A DNA stretch of 36,958 bases from Francisella philomiragia subsp. philomiragia ATCC 25015 (GTDB taxonomy: Bacteria; Pseudomonadota; Gammaproteobacteria; Francisellales; Francisellaceae): contig NZ_DS999312.1 of NCBI RefSeq assembly GCF_000156715.1, forward strand, positions 310,111 to 347,068. The letters run 5' to 3'. Positions 19,295 through 27,322 of the stretch are shown here, piece after piece. The position numbers were made by a program, and so were the translations under genes. Positions within the stretch are counted from its first letter, which is position 1; every line of letters starts with the position of its first letter. The notes beneath the pieces are model-generated. The model saw nothing but the letters and a program-made list of their open reading frames with translations. It made no database searches and was not told the DNA's origin.

Positions 19295-21421
19295 ATGAAC
19301 AAATATATAAATATTAACAAAGATGGTAAGTACGAGATCAACAGTGGTTTACCAGAGTTTGGATATGAGCTGATTTCTACGATTCCATATGCGTATCATC
19401 TATACGAAAAAGGATTATTAGCAAGTACAACATCGGGTTTAGACACCTCATGTTTTTATACATTTTCACCCAGTCATACAGAAATAAATGCTAAAAGGTC
19501 ATGGGAAAATTGTGTTGAACTTAAAAAAGCAAAATTTTCTAATATGGAGATTCATAGAAATGAGCTTGAATGGACTAATTTTTCTCCTCCAGCAATTAAA
19601 GATTTTTACAAAGATAAAGCTATTCGATATAAGAAGCCTACAGTTATAATTTCAAATAGAAAAAATAATGAATGGTCTGGTGTACCAATTAATTATTTTT
19701 CAAATATTGTGATTGAAAAACTTTTTAAGTTGTTATCCGATAGATACCAAATAGTATACATAGACTCGGAATATTTTGGTGCTGATTATGAAGATCACAT
19801 GCCTTTTCAAAGTAATAATATTAATGATAATATTTTCAAAAAATATAATGTTATTACATTAAAAGATTTAAAATCTAATTATAAAAATTTATCAGTAAAC
19901 GAAATTCAATGCAGATTATATGCTGGCTGTGATAAGTTTATTAGCTCAAATGGTGGCCTAGGCATACTTGCATCATATTTTGGGGGTGAGAATATTATAT
20001 TTTCAAAAATGTGCCATGAGCTTAATTCAGACATAAATTCATTTTATCACTGGTATCCTAAACTTTCTAAAGCAATTATCAAAGTAGTAAATTCTGAAGA
20101 GCATCTGCTAGAGCTAGTTAAACAAAAGTGGATTGATGATTTACCATTAATAAACATTATAATTACAACAAAAGACAATCCGAATGGCTTCCATAACTGC
20201 ATAGTATCAATACTCGAACAAAGTTATCCTAACATAAATATAATAGTCGGAGTACATAATGCAGAATCAAGAAATTATGTAATAGGTCATGATTGCACTA
20301 TAGTAGAAATGTATGGTGATGCTAAGGAAATATACACTCATGAATATTTATTATCATTAGCATCTACTGGGTATAGAATTTTATTAGATGATACTTATAT
20401 TTTTGATGTAAATAGTATTGCTAATGTAGTAAAAAAAATATCAAATAAGACACAAACAGATATAGCTGATTTGGCTCAGAAGTGTTTTAAATATCAAGGA
20501 ACTAATGACATTATAATTAAAGATCAACCTACTGTATATATAGTGATAAATTTTAAGAAACCATTGAGATCACTAGATGTGTTATGTAGAAGTTTATTGG
20601 AGTATGCAAATACTGTATATGCTACTTTTAATTATAAGATACTTATTGGAGTATATGCTTACAAATTTAAAGTACACAATACTAAAGAGTTAGTTATAAA
20701 ATATGGTCATAAGATTAAATTTTATTGTGATTATAGAAATAATCAATATCAATTTATAAATGATCTTTTAAAAAAAATCAAAAGAAGAGACAGTCTTGTA
20801 TTTTTTGTAAGTCAAAATGATATTTTAACAGCTGATGTATTAGAAGCATCATATGATAAAGCTTGTAATTTGATCAAACAAAATGGATTTAAAGGAGTAT
20901 TGGATATAAACACTATATCTGTTGATAGTAAGTATATAAATGAAAATATAGAAGCTAAAGATATAGATTATAGTAAATCAGCAGAGCTAATAAAATCTAA
21001 TCATTATGATAAGGTTTTACCACAGTTTGTATCAGCTATATTAAATTCAAAAGCGGATGAATATAGTATAGACATGCTAAAACTAATGAGTGAATATCTA
21101 AATCCTTCTAACTCTAAACTAGATCAAACAAATCGTACAAATTCATTTATGTGTACTTATCAAACATTAGAGGCTTTAGGATTGTTTCATGATTTTGAGT
21201 TTGGACAAGATATAGATTTTAAAAATCGAGCAAAACTTATGTTTGGTAAAGAGTATCAATTAGATAAACAGTATTCTATTATTCGTAGATTAGAAGAATC
21301 TAGCTATAATCATGCTAATGAGCAAAAGTATGAAAATATCATCAAGAAAAATGCTGACTTGATTAAAAAGGGTATTCTAGTCGCTGATGGTAATTCTGTG
21401 ACTATTAATAAGCTTTTATGA
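19295..21421 (+). CDS. Putative glycosyltransferase, GT-B-like plus GT-A-like segments
   Basis: A 708-residue protein. The N-terminal half (about 1-280) looks like a GT-B fold: GLPEFGYELIS near the start, PTVIISNRKNNEWSG, RYQIVYIDSEYFG, and SSNGGLGILASYFGG, a glycine-rich donor-site-like segment. From about 286 a GT2-like beginning follows (INIIITTKDNP, CIVSILEQSYPNINIIVGVHN, RILLDDTYIFD), and from about 413 a second, weaker one (PTVYIVINFKKPLRSLDVL, SLVFFVSQNDI). Neither has a clear full DxD set, so these may be structural or inactive. There is no signal peptide. No Shine-Dalgarno is seen in the 7-base gap after the previous gene, so translation probably depends on coupling. Substrates are unknown. 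Confidence 0.65.
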   Translation: MNKYININKDGKYEINSGLPEFGYELISTIPYAYHLYEKGLLASTTSGLDTSCFYTFSPSHTEINAKRSWENCVELKKAKFSNMEIHRNELEWTNFSPPAIKDFYKDKAIRYKKPTVIISNRKNNEWSGVPINYFSNIVIEKLFKLLSDRYQIVYIDSEYFGADYEDHMPFQSNNINDNIFKKYNVITLKDLKSNYKNLSVNEIQCRLYAGCDKFISSNGGLGILASYFGGENIIFSKMCHELNSDINSFYHWYPKLSKAIIKVVNSEEHLLELVKQKWIDDLPLINIIITTKDNPNGFHNCIVSILEQSYPNINIIVGVHNAESRNYVIGHDCTIVEMYGDAKEIYTHEYLLSLASTGYRILLDDTYIFDVNSIANVVKKISNKTQTDIADLAQKCFKYQGTNDIIIKDQPTVYIVINFKKPLRSLDVLCRSLLEYANTVYATFNYKILIGVYAYKFKVHNTKELVIKYGHKIKFYCDYRNNQYQFINDLLKKIKRRDSLVFFVSQNDILTADVLEASYDKACNLIKQNGFKGVLDINTISVDSKYINENIEAKDIDYSKSAELIKSNHYDKVLPQFVSAILNSKADEYSIDMLKLMSEYLNPSNSKLDQTNRTNSFMCTYQTLEALGLFHDFEFGQDIDFKNRAKLMFGKEYQLDKQYSIIRRLEESSYNHANEQKYENIIKKNADLIKKGILVADGNSVTINKLL

Positions 21422-21440
21422 TGTTAGATATGATAATATA

Positions 21441-21480
21441 GTCATCCTGAACTTGATGATTCGGGATCTTATGGAAATCT
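21441..21480. repeat. REP-like intergenic sequence
   Basis: GTCATCCTGAACTTGATGAT leads into TCGGGATCTTATGG. The core CTGAACTTGAT (21447-21457) is repeated at 27018-27028, and AACTTGAT recurs at 28578-28585. The gap 21422-21570 after the transferase holds no gene. Confidence 0.45.
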
Positions 21481-21570
21481 AGGCATAATACTCGAGAAAA
21501 GTTTTAATATAAGCTAAGATTTTAATATTGTATAATTTAAGTGTTTGGTTGTATATATTGGATATAATAA

Positions 21571-22867
21571 ATAAAAAGAGCAGTTAATATTAGAAATAAT
21601 AAAATAATAGCTATAACCGAATCTGTTGAGGGTTGTAAATATGCGTTTTACTTGATTTATGAATCAGGTATCGAAAAGAAATTTTATACCGAAAACAATC
21701 AATATGAATTTGAACATATACCTAATACTGGGCAAGTATACTGCGGTTTTTTATTATCGAAATAGTTTAAATGAAACTTTTGTTTATAATTTCAATTTTG
21801 AAGTTATAAAATTTAAAAGTGATGAGCTTATTATTATAAATGCAGATAAATCAGTAGATGATCTTATTAATGATTATGATAAGGCTGTAGATGCTATGCT
21901 ATCAAAACTATCTCAGATTGACAGGAGTACTATTTTAGATAGTGATAAAATAGTCCAATCTGAAAAACTATATTCAAAAATAGGAAGTTTTAATATAACT
22001 CAGGCAACATTACACAAAGGCTTGAATTATTCAATTGGTAGGTCATATCGTGAGTCACTAATTCATATAATTCAATTTAAAGAACAATTACATAAATTCG
22101 GTGTAACAATAGCTCCAGGTGATAATAAAAAAGAAAAAGATCATGAATTTGGAGTACAACTAGGTGTTAAAACATCTAAGCACTACGGAGATAACTATAC
22201 TATAGATAATCTATTACTGTATAAAAATACTATAATAAAGCCGTATAAAGGATGTAGTGACTTTGGTGTTATTTGGTATAAAGGTGACAATTACCTATAA
22301 TCGCTTAAATCATATAAGGTGTATGATAATTTGGAAGAAACCTATAAAAATGAAATTGTTCTTTTTAAAAATAAAATATCTGTAGATAGGTTTATAGTAG
22401 AAGAAGCTGTTATTAGTAATAAAGGCTTGCCTGCTAATGATATTAAATTATATATGTTTTATGGACAGTGTGGGTTTATCACTGAAAGAATGAGAGATTT
22501 AAATGGTGAAACAAAATATTGTCATTATGATAGTTATGGTAATAGTCTTGGAAATTTTTTAGATGGTGTGAAATATTTTGAAGGAACTGGAGTATCACAA
22601 CAAATTTTTGAATATGCTAAAACTATCTCAATTAATACACCTATACCAGTTCTAAGAATAGATTTTTTAACATGTGATGATAAGGTTTACCTTGGTGAAA
22701 TAACATCGCATCCTGGAAATGTTTTCAGAGGAAATTTAGATAAAATGGATGCCTATCTCGGACAACTATATTTAGAGGCAGAGGCCAAATTATTTATTGA
22801 TTTGCTAAAAGGTAAAAAATTTGACACTTACTTTAATGTTTATGGTAAACCTGATTGGTATGACTAA
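21571..22867 (+). pseudogene. Broken TupA-like ATP-grasp gene with N-terminal beta module
   Basis: Read through its lesions, this encodes about 431 residues. It begins with the locus beta module (VNIRNNKIIAITESVEG, YAFYL, IEKKFY, GKYTAVFYYRN). An ATP-grasp region follows (KPYKGCSDFGVIWYKGDNYL, FIVEEAVISNKGLPANDIK, VLRIDFLTCDDKVYLGEI), resembling TupA-type ligases of polyuronate-peptide synthesis. Lesions: an extra G in GGG 21730-21732 shifts the frame inside the module (GGC AAG TAT restores it); TAA at 22298-22300 interrupts the ATP-grasp part, with the same frame resuming to 22867; and no ATG, GTG or TTG lies in frame between the TAA at 21568-21570 and the module. In life it would have joined an amino acid or amine to the uronic acid (inference). 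Two remnant open frames (21659-22300 and 22319-22867) should not be called as separate genes. Confidence 0.85.
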
Positions 22868-22900
22868 TGATAGAAATAATAGTAAATCTTCAATCACTGC

Positions 22901-22965
22901 TGATTCGGATCTACAATAATCTCATTGTGATGTAAGCTTTATGGTGAGATACTGAAATAAAATCA
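22901..22965. repeat. Diverged copy of dispersed intergenic repeat
   Basis: The sequence from TGATTCGGATCTACAATAAT through CTCATTGTGATGTAAGC aligns, at roughly 70 per cent by eye, with 26953-27012 (CTCATTATGATGCAAACC). It lies just after the ATP-grasp pseudogene and before the end of the convergent CBM9-like pseudogene. Function is unknown. Confidence 0.5.
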
Positions 22966-22996
22966 ATTATTATTGACAATTAAAATTAATCATCTC

Positions 22997-23600
22997 CTAA
23001 GGTAAATGAAATTGTGCGGTATCTCCAGACATAGTTGGATTGTATGCTAGATATTTTGAGTTAAGTTCATTATTTTGCCAATTTTTATCTTGAGGCTCTT
23101 GGATGGCTACTATTCTATAGAAGTTGATTCTGAACTCTTTTGAGTTACCTATTAGCGTAAAAGGCATGCTTATGCTTCCCTGAGTAGCTTTTATTTTTTG
23201 TGGATACTTTATGATGTATCAACTGTTGTTGAGCATCGATAAAATTAGCTTTTAGTGAAGCCTCTTTTTTGTCAGAGTTGAGTATCTTCGCACAAAATAT
23301 AGCGCCATTAGGATTAACTTCAAACTCAAAATACTCTCTTGGAGTATCTGATCCTGCTGCTACAAATACCTCAAAAACTTCTTGTCGCCACATTTCAGAA
23401 TTATTATCTGTATAGCTGTTGTAGTCTGTATAGAGATTATTCAAACACTCAAATTGAATGTGCAAGTATTTATCACTTGCTTGTAAATTGACTATAGTTG
23501 GGTAGTCTTTCTCGACGCGACCATCTAAAGTATTATAGAAATGATTACAAATGTATGAGTTTGAGTTTGATTTCAGGGTTATATCGTTGTTCTTTGTCAT
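22997..23600 (-). pseudogene. Frameshifted CBM9-like (DOMON-like) sugar-binding protein gene
   Basis: The 151-residue open frame 23145-23600 carries LDGRVEKDYPTIVNL, MWRQEVFEVFV and YFEFEVNPNGAIFCAKI, typical of CBM9-like_3 carbohydrate-binding proteins. The missing C-terminus is present in another frame down to the TAG at 22997-22999: MPFTLIG, FRINFYRIVAIQEP, YNPTMSGDTAQFHLP, the characteristic end of the family. The break is one extra base in a GGG run on the minus strand (CCC at 23178-23180): removing it gives SGSISMPFTLIG and a ~200-residue protein. No signal peptide is seen. It lies 63 bases downstream of the kinase pseudogene in the same direction, so they were probably an operon for using or sensing a sugar. 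A sequencing error is possible but less likely given the neighbouring lesions. Confidence 0.85.
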
Positions 23601-23663
23601 AAGTATAATCCATCCGATATTTATCTATAATATGCTATAGCTAAAGAGCTCAAATGTAGCTGT

Positions 23664-24775
23664 CTATTGTAGCTCACATTTTGCGTATAGTTCTTCAAAA
23701 TATTTATCAATATCATTTTGTTGAGAAATAATACTTTTGGCAAGAGTATATTGAGTCTTTGCGCGAACTAGATTATGTTCAGGGTATGCCACCTTAAAAT
23801 ACCTATCACCATTTAGATGATCTGTTATAAAGCGTAAGCATAATAGGTAAGCTAGTAGACTAGCACTTTTAGGTAGTGTTTGCTTCTCATCTTCTGTTAA
23901 ATTGTGGTATATCGGAGTTATAAAACCTTCTGTAAAAGCTTTGAAATACTCAAAATTCATATAAACCTTGGTTAGATCTTTCTCATCTTCATCCACACTG
24001 TTTGTAACAGTTCTGATAGCATCTGAATAATCAAAGTGGATAAAACCAGGCATGACAGTATCTAGATCTATCACTGTTACAGCATTATCTTGATTGTCAA
24101 ATAAGACATTATTGATCTTGGTATCATTATGTGTCGCTCGCATAGGAATGTTAGCTGTTTTTGCAATATTTTTAAGATTTATAATACTGTCATATAGTGA
24201 CTAGTGACTTGATATCATCGACAAAATCAGTAATACCATCTAGTCTTGATTCATGGTTATACTCAATAGCAGTGCAAAAATCATGATATTTTGTATCAAG
24301 ATCATGGAAATTAACTATAGTCATACTTAGATCATCAGCATCAATGTCATCTAGCATATACTGAAATTCACCAAATGATTTGCCACTTTCATAAGCAATC
24401 TTAGCAGATTCTACTTTATCATAGCTTTTGACATCTTTGATTAGGTTATTAAGTCTCCAGAAGTTACCGTTGTCATCTTTGAAATATGGTTTGTTATCTG
24501 TGGTTAAGATTACCTTTAAGCAACTTTGATAACATTTATTATCGTTTTTGTGCTTATTGACTATATGATCTGTGACTATTTGCATATTCTGCATCAATGC
24601 TGGAACATTTTTAAATACATAGTGATTAACTCGCTGTAGTACATAGTCATCGTTATTGTCTGTATATATGAAAAAAAGTATCATTAATATGTCCAGCCTC
24701 AATTTCTTCGATACTTATCATAGTTTTATGTGGCAGAAATGCTCTAAATATATTAACTAAATCAAAAATTTTCAT
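23664..24775 (-). pseudogene. Broken N-acetylhexosamine 1-kinase-like (APH-fold) gene
   Basis: Restored, this is a ~367-residue aminoglycoside-phosphotransferase-fold kinase resembling NahK: start MKIFDLVNIFRAFLPHK (ATG at 24775), EIEAGHINDTFF, YVLQRVNHYVFK, FYW-like FRLNN, then the catalytic MRATHNDTKINNVLFD and metal-binding VIDLDTVMPG. NahK-type enzymes phosphorylate GlcNAc, GalNAc or similar sugars at C1 for salvage. Two lesions split it: a run of seven T (A at 24671-24677) one base too long after EAGHINDT, and a 7-bp tandem duplication (24196-24209) after DDIKSL. Removing one copy gives IKSLYDSIINLKN and joins the two frames perfectly. The two remaining open frames (23664-24143 and 24190-24702) should not be counted as genes. 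Confidence 0.88.
24196..24209. repeat. 7-bp tandem duplication AGTGACT x2 disrupting the kinase gene
   Basis: AGTGACT at 24196-24202 is repeated exactly at 24203-24209. Deleting one copy restores the reading frame of the kinase pseudogene, so this is the causative mutation of that break. The unit has the same form (AGTGANT) as the heptads at 28452-28472. Confidence 0.9.
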
Positions 24776-24874
24776 AACTATAAAAACACAAAATCATATC
24801 CATTTATTCTTTTAAAAATAGCATAATCTAAATTCAGCTACAATCTTTAATAAATTTTATTGAAAATGTTATTG

Positions 24875-24883
24875 TGCTATAAT
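24875..24883 (+). promoter_or_regulatory. Extended -10 promoter (TGCTATAAT)
   Basis: Exact TGnTATAAT, placing transcription start near 24890, about 30 bases before the GTG at 24919. No good -35 lies at the proper distance. It marks a new transcription unit after the decayed minus-strand segment. Confidence 0.65.
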
Positions 24884-24918
24884 CTTTGTTCATTAGAATT
24901 AATAATTATCTATAATTA

Positions 24919-25923
24919 GTGGTCAATTTAAAAATAGCAATTATAGCAGATCAAATAACTACAGCTACAATTGGTTACGAAGACAACTGCACTTGCTATA
25001 ATATTACTCCGCTTAATTATAAGTTCGTCTTTAAAATCTTTAAACCAGATTTGTTTTTTGTCGAGTCAGCTTGGCAAGGTTATCGCAATAGTTGGAAGTT
25101 TAAGATAGCTTCATATCCAGAACATCCCAAGAGATCAAACGTTAAGCTTATCAAGGTAGTTGATTATGCCAAAAGATTAGGTATACCTACAGTGTTTTGG
25201 AACAAAGAAGATTGCGTACACTTTGATAGATTTATAGATAGTGCTAAGCATTTTGAGCATATATTTACAGTTGATGAGAATTGTATACCTAAGTATCAAG
25301 AAGTGGTTAGCTCCAAGACTACTGTAAATACAATGATGTTTGCTGTACAACCTAAGATACACTATTTCAAAGGTTTTGATTTTAAACACAAGCGAGCTAA
25401 TTTTGCAGGTAGCTATTCGCATCACATACATTCTAAGCGTAGAAAAATTCAAGATATTATGTTTGAGTCTGTATGTTCTCAAGAGCTTGGCCTGACAGTT
25501 TTTGATCGTAATTCTGAGCGTAATTCTGAAAATTATCGCTACCCGGAGTTAGAGAATATGAATGTTGAAAAGGCTGTGAGTCACAGTCAGACAGCACAGA
25601 TCTATCGTGATTATATGTTGTCGCTAAATGTAAACACTATCGAAGATTCTCCGACAATGTTTTCACGTAGACTTATTGAGATACTTGCTTGTGGAGGCGT
25701 TGCTATTACTAATAACACTTTAGCGGTTCAGAAGATGTTTTCTAAATATTGTCATGTAATTGAGACTAAGCAACAAATAGATGAGATAGTGGAGCGTGTA
25801 ACTAGAGATGGTCTAAGTGATGATGATTTAGCGATGGCAAAAGCAGGATCAGAATATGTATTAGCAAATTTTACATGGACAAATAATCTAGACATGATTA
25901 AGCAAGTTGTGGGACTCAAATAA
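24919..25923 (+). CDS. Stand-alone CgeB-like glycosyltransferase
   Basis: A 334-residue GT-B protein closely related to the CgeB region of the 887-residue protein at 2904: shared landmarks are FVESAWQG, FWNKEDCVHF (compare FWNKEDPVHH), FTVDENCIPKY, ANFAGSY, VFDRNSE, NVNTIEDSPTMFSRR and EILACGG. It lacks the N-terminal beta domains and the C-terminal tail, so it is a single catalytic unit, probably cytosolic. The start is GTG at 24919 with no evident Shine-Dalgarno, about 30 bases after an extended -10 promoter. It is followed after 6 bases by the KpsC N-half gene. The family (COG4641-like) includes spore-polysaccharide and O-unit transferases; donor and acceptor are unknown. Confidence 0.82.
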   Translation: MVNLKIAIIADQITTATIGYEDNCTCYNITPLNYKFVFKIFKPDLFFVESAWQGYRNSWKFKIASYPEHPKRSNVKLIKVVDYAKRLGIPTVFWNKEDCVHFDRFIDSAKHFEHIFTVDENCIPKYQEVVSSKTTVNTMMFAVQPKIHYFKGFDFKHKRANFAGSYSHHIHSKRRKIQDIMFESVCSQELGLTVFDRNSERNSENYRYPELENMNVEKAVSHSQTAQIYRDYMLSLNVNTIEDSPTMFSRRLIEILACGGVAITNNTLAVQKMFSKYCHVIETKQQIDEIVERVTRDGLSDDDLAMAKAGSEYVLANFTWTNNLDMIKQVVGLK

Positions 25924-25929
25924 ACTCTA

Positions 25930-26898
25930 ATGCTCTATCGTTATCGCTACTATATCAATAGCTTGTTACAACTTTTTTATAAGCGTAGGTTTGCTGGTTG
26001 GGGTCGCAAAAAAACTGGGCGACTGGCACTGTGGTGTCACGCAAAACTTGGCGGTACTGTGACATTGTATGAAGATGGTTTTATTCGCTCACTTGGCTTA
26101 GGTGTCGAGGGTTCTCCAGCATTTAGTGTAGTAGAAGATGATGTCGGTATCTATTATGATGCTACCATGCCAAGTAGGCTTGAGAATATCCTAAATAGTT
26201 ATGACTTTATCGCAGATAGTGAACTAATGACAACAGCTCGAGAAGCTATTATGTTGATTAGAAAATATAATGTTTCTAAGTATAATAATGCTCCTGAAGT
26301 AGATGAGGGATTTTGTCAAAAATATAATTTAGCTATAAGCAGAGATAGTTATGAGATCCTGAATCAAGTTCACGATAGTTTTATCAAAAACAATATATTA
26401 ATCATTGCTCAAACTGCTGGTGATAGTAGCCTTGAATATGGTCTAGCTAATCACTATACTACAGATGATATGCTTAGAGCAGCTATCCTTGAGAATCCAT
26501 TAGCTAAAATATATCTCAAGATACATCCAGATGTCCTTACTGGTAAGAAACGGTCTGATATTGATATTGTAAATATCTCCAAGAATATCACTATAATCAG
26601 TGAAAATGTTAATCCAGTATCATTGCTTAAGCATTTTGATAAGGTTTATACTAAGACATCAGGTATGGGCTTTGAGGCGTTGTTGTCAGGCTGTGAATGT
26701 GTCTGTTTTGGTATGCCATATTATGCTGGTTGGGGTATTACAGATGATAGGGTCAAATGTGATCGTAGAGTCCGCAAGCTATCAATAGAAGAGGTTTTTG
26801 CAGCAGCATATATTCTTTACTCAAAATATTATAATCCTTACAAAAAAAGACAGTCCAATATTATTGATACTATTACTGAGATTGTCAAAAGACGGTAG
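25930..26898 (+). CDS. kpsC: KpsC N-half-like capsule Kdo transferase
   Basis: KpsC of group 2 capsules has two related transferase halves that build the alternating Kdo linker on phosphatidylglycerol. This 322-residue protein corresponds to the N-half: LYEDGFIRSLGLGVEGSP, DDVGIYYDATMPSRLENIL, YLKIHPDVLTGKK, ENVNPVSLLKHFDKVYTKTS and YYAGWGITDDR. The first ~50 residues of a usual N-half appear shortened (it begins LYRYRYYINSLLQLFYK). The matching C-half is encoded separately at 27323, beyond 424 bases of repeats and a gene remnant. It starts 6 bases after the CgeB-like gene. Whether the two halves work as separate polypeptides is not known. No KpsS or export genes (KpsMTED) are in the window. 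Confidence 0.85.
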   Translation: MLYRYRYYINSLLQLFYKRRFAGWGRKKTGRLALWCHAKLGGTVTLYEDGFIRSLGLGVEGSPAFSVVEDDVGIYYDATMPSRLENILNSYDFIADSELMTTAREAIMLIRKYNVSKYNNAPEVDEGFCQKYNLAISRDSYEILNQVHDSFIKNNILIIAQTAGDSSLEYGLANHYTTDDMLRAAILENPLAKIYLKIHPDVLTGKKRSDIDIVNISKNITIISENVNPVSLLKHFDKVYTKTSGMGFEALLSGCECVCFGMPYYAGWGITDDRVKCDRRVRKLSIEEVFAAAYILYSKYYNPYKKRQSNIIDTITEIVKRR

Positions 26899-26933
26899 TG
26901 AGAAGGATTCAGAGATCAGAGTGAATAGTGAAG
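26897..26933. repeat. Heptad array AGNNNNN
   Basis: Units AGTGAGA (26897), AGGATTC (26904) and AGAGATC (26911) are in strict 7-base phase; after a 2-base slip come AGTGAAT (26920) and AGTGAAG (26927). The array begins inside the stop codon of the KpsC N-half gene. Confidence 0.65.
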
Positions 26934-26947
26934 AACTAATTTCCGTC

Positions 26948-27012
26948 ATTCCAGACTCCGATCTGGAATCTCATTATGATGCAAACCTTCTGGTAACATG
27001 CTGAATCAAAGC
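26948..27012. repeat. Hairpin plus dispersed repeat copy
   Basis: ATTCCAGA (26948-26955) and TCTGGAAT (26962-26969) form an 8-bp stem with a 6-base loop. From 26953 the sequence matches the repeat at 22901-22965. There is no T-tract after the stem, so it is not a typical intrinsic terminator; it resembles a REP/MITE-type palindrome. Confidence 0.6.
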
Positions 27013-27030
27013 TTATACTGAACTTGATTA

Positions 27031-27051
27031 AGTATTCAGAGTTCAGGGCTC
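27031..27051. repeat. Heptad array AGTATTC AGAGTTC AGGGCTC
   Basis: Three phased 7-base units of the form AGNNNTC at 27031, 27038 and 27045, directly after CTGAACTTGAT (27018-27028). It belongs to the same family as the arrays at 26897 and 28438. Confidence 0.6.
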
Positions 27052-27100
27052 ATGTGCAAGAGAGATAGTAAGGCTCAAGCTTTGATCAGTATGAGTTTGA

Positions 27101-27319
27101 AAATCAAGGTACTTAATCGATGTCGTTAATAATGCTCATAAAAGAGGCTTATTCGATGATATTGAAGAGATTAGAGTTATGAAAGATGTTAGAAATACCA
27201 TAGCCCATGAATATGTTGAAGATGATTTAGTTGATATTTTTGAAGATGCGCTATTATATTCTGAGAAATTAATAAGTATCATAAATAATACTTTGGGTTA
27301 TATTGGTAGATATGTTTGA
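27101..27319 (+). pseudogene. Truncated HEPN-domain (HepT-like) gene remnant
   Basis: An open frame from just after a TGA (27098-27100) to TGA 27317-27319 reads KSRYLIDVVNNAHKRGLFDD, then EEIRVMKDVRNTIAHEYVED and a helical tail. RNTIAH is the R-x4-H motif of HEPN domains, and KDVRNTIAHEY is typical of HepT/MNT-associated substrate-binding proteins of MntA-HepT toxin-antitoxin pairs. The N-terminal half of such proteins (usually ~130 residues in total) is missing, as is any start codon in a sensible place and any nucleotidyltransferase partner nearby. It is best read as a relic of a mobile defence or toxin-antitoxin module that landed between the kpsC halves. It ends 3 bases before the KpsC C-half start. 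Confidence 0.72.
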
Positions 27320-27322
27320 CTT

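Noticed and set aside
21659-22867. Two separate small genes (213 and 182 residues)
   Set aside because: They lie in one continuous frame split by a TAA, and the first is the frame-shifted continuation of the beta module; they are pieces of one pseudogene.
26798-27004. Open frame overlapping the end of the KpsC N-half gene
   Set aside because: It lies in another frame of a well-conserved coding end and continues into repeat sequence; the product is not recognisable.
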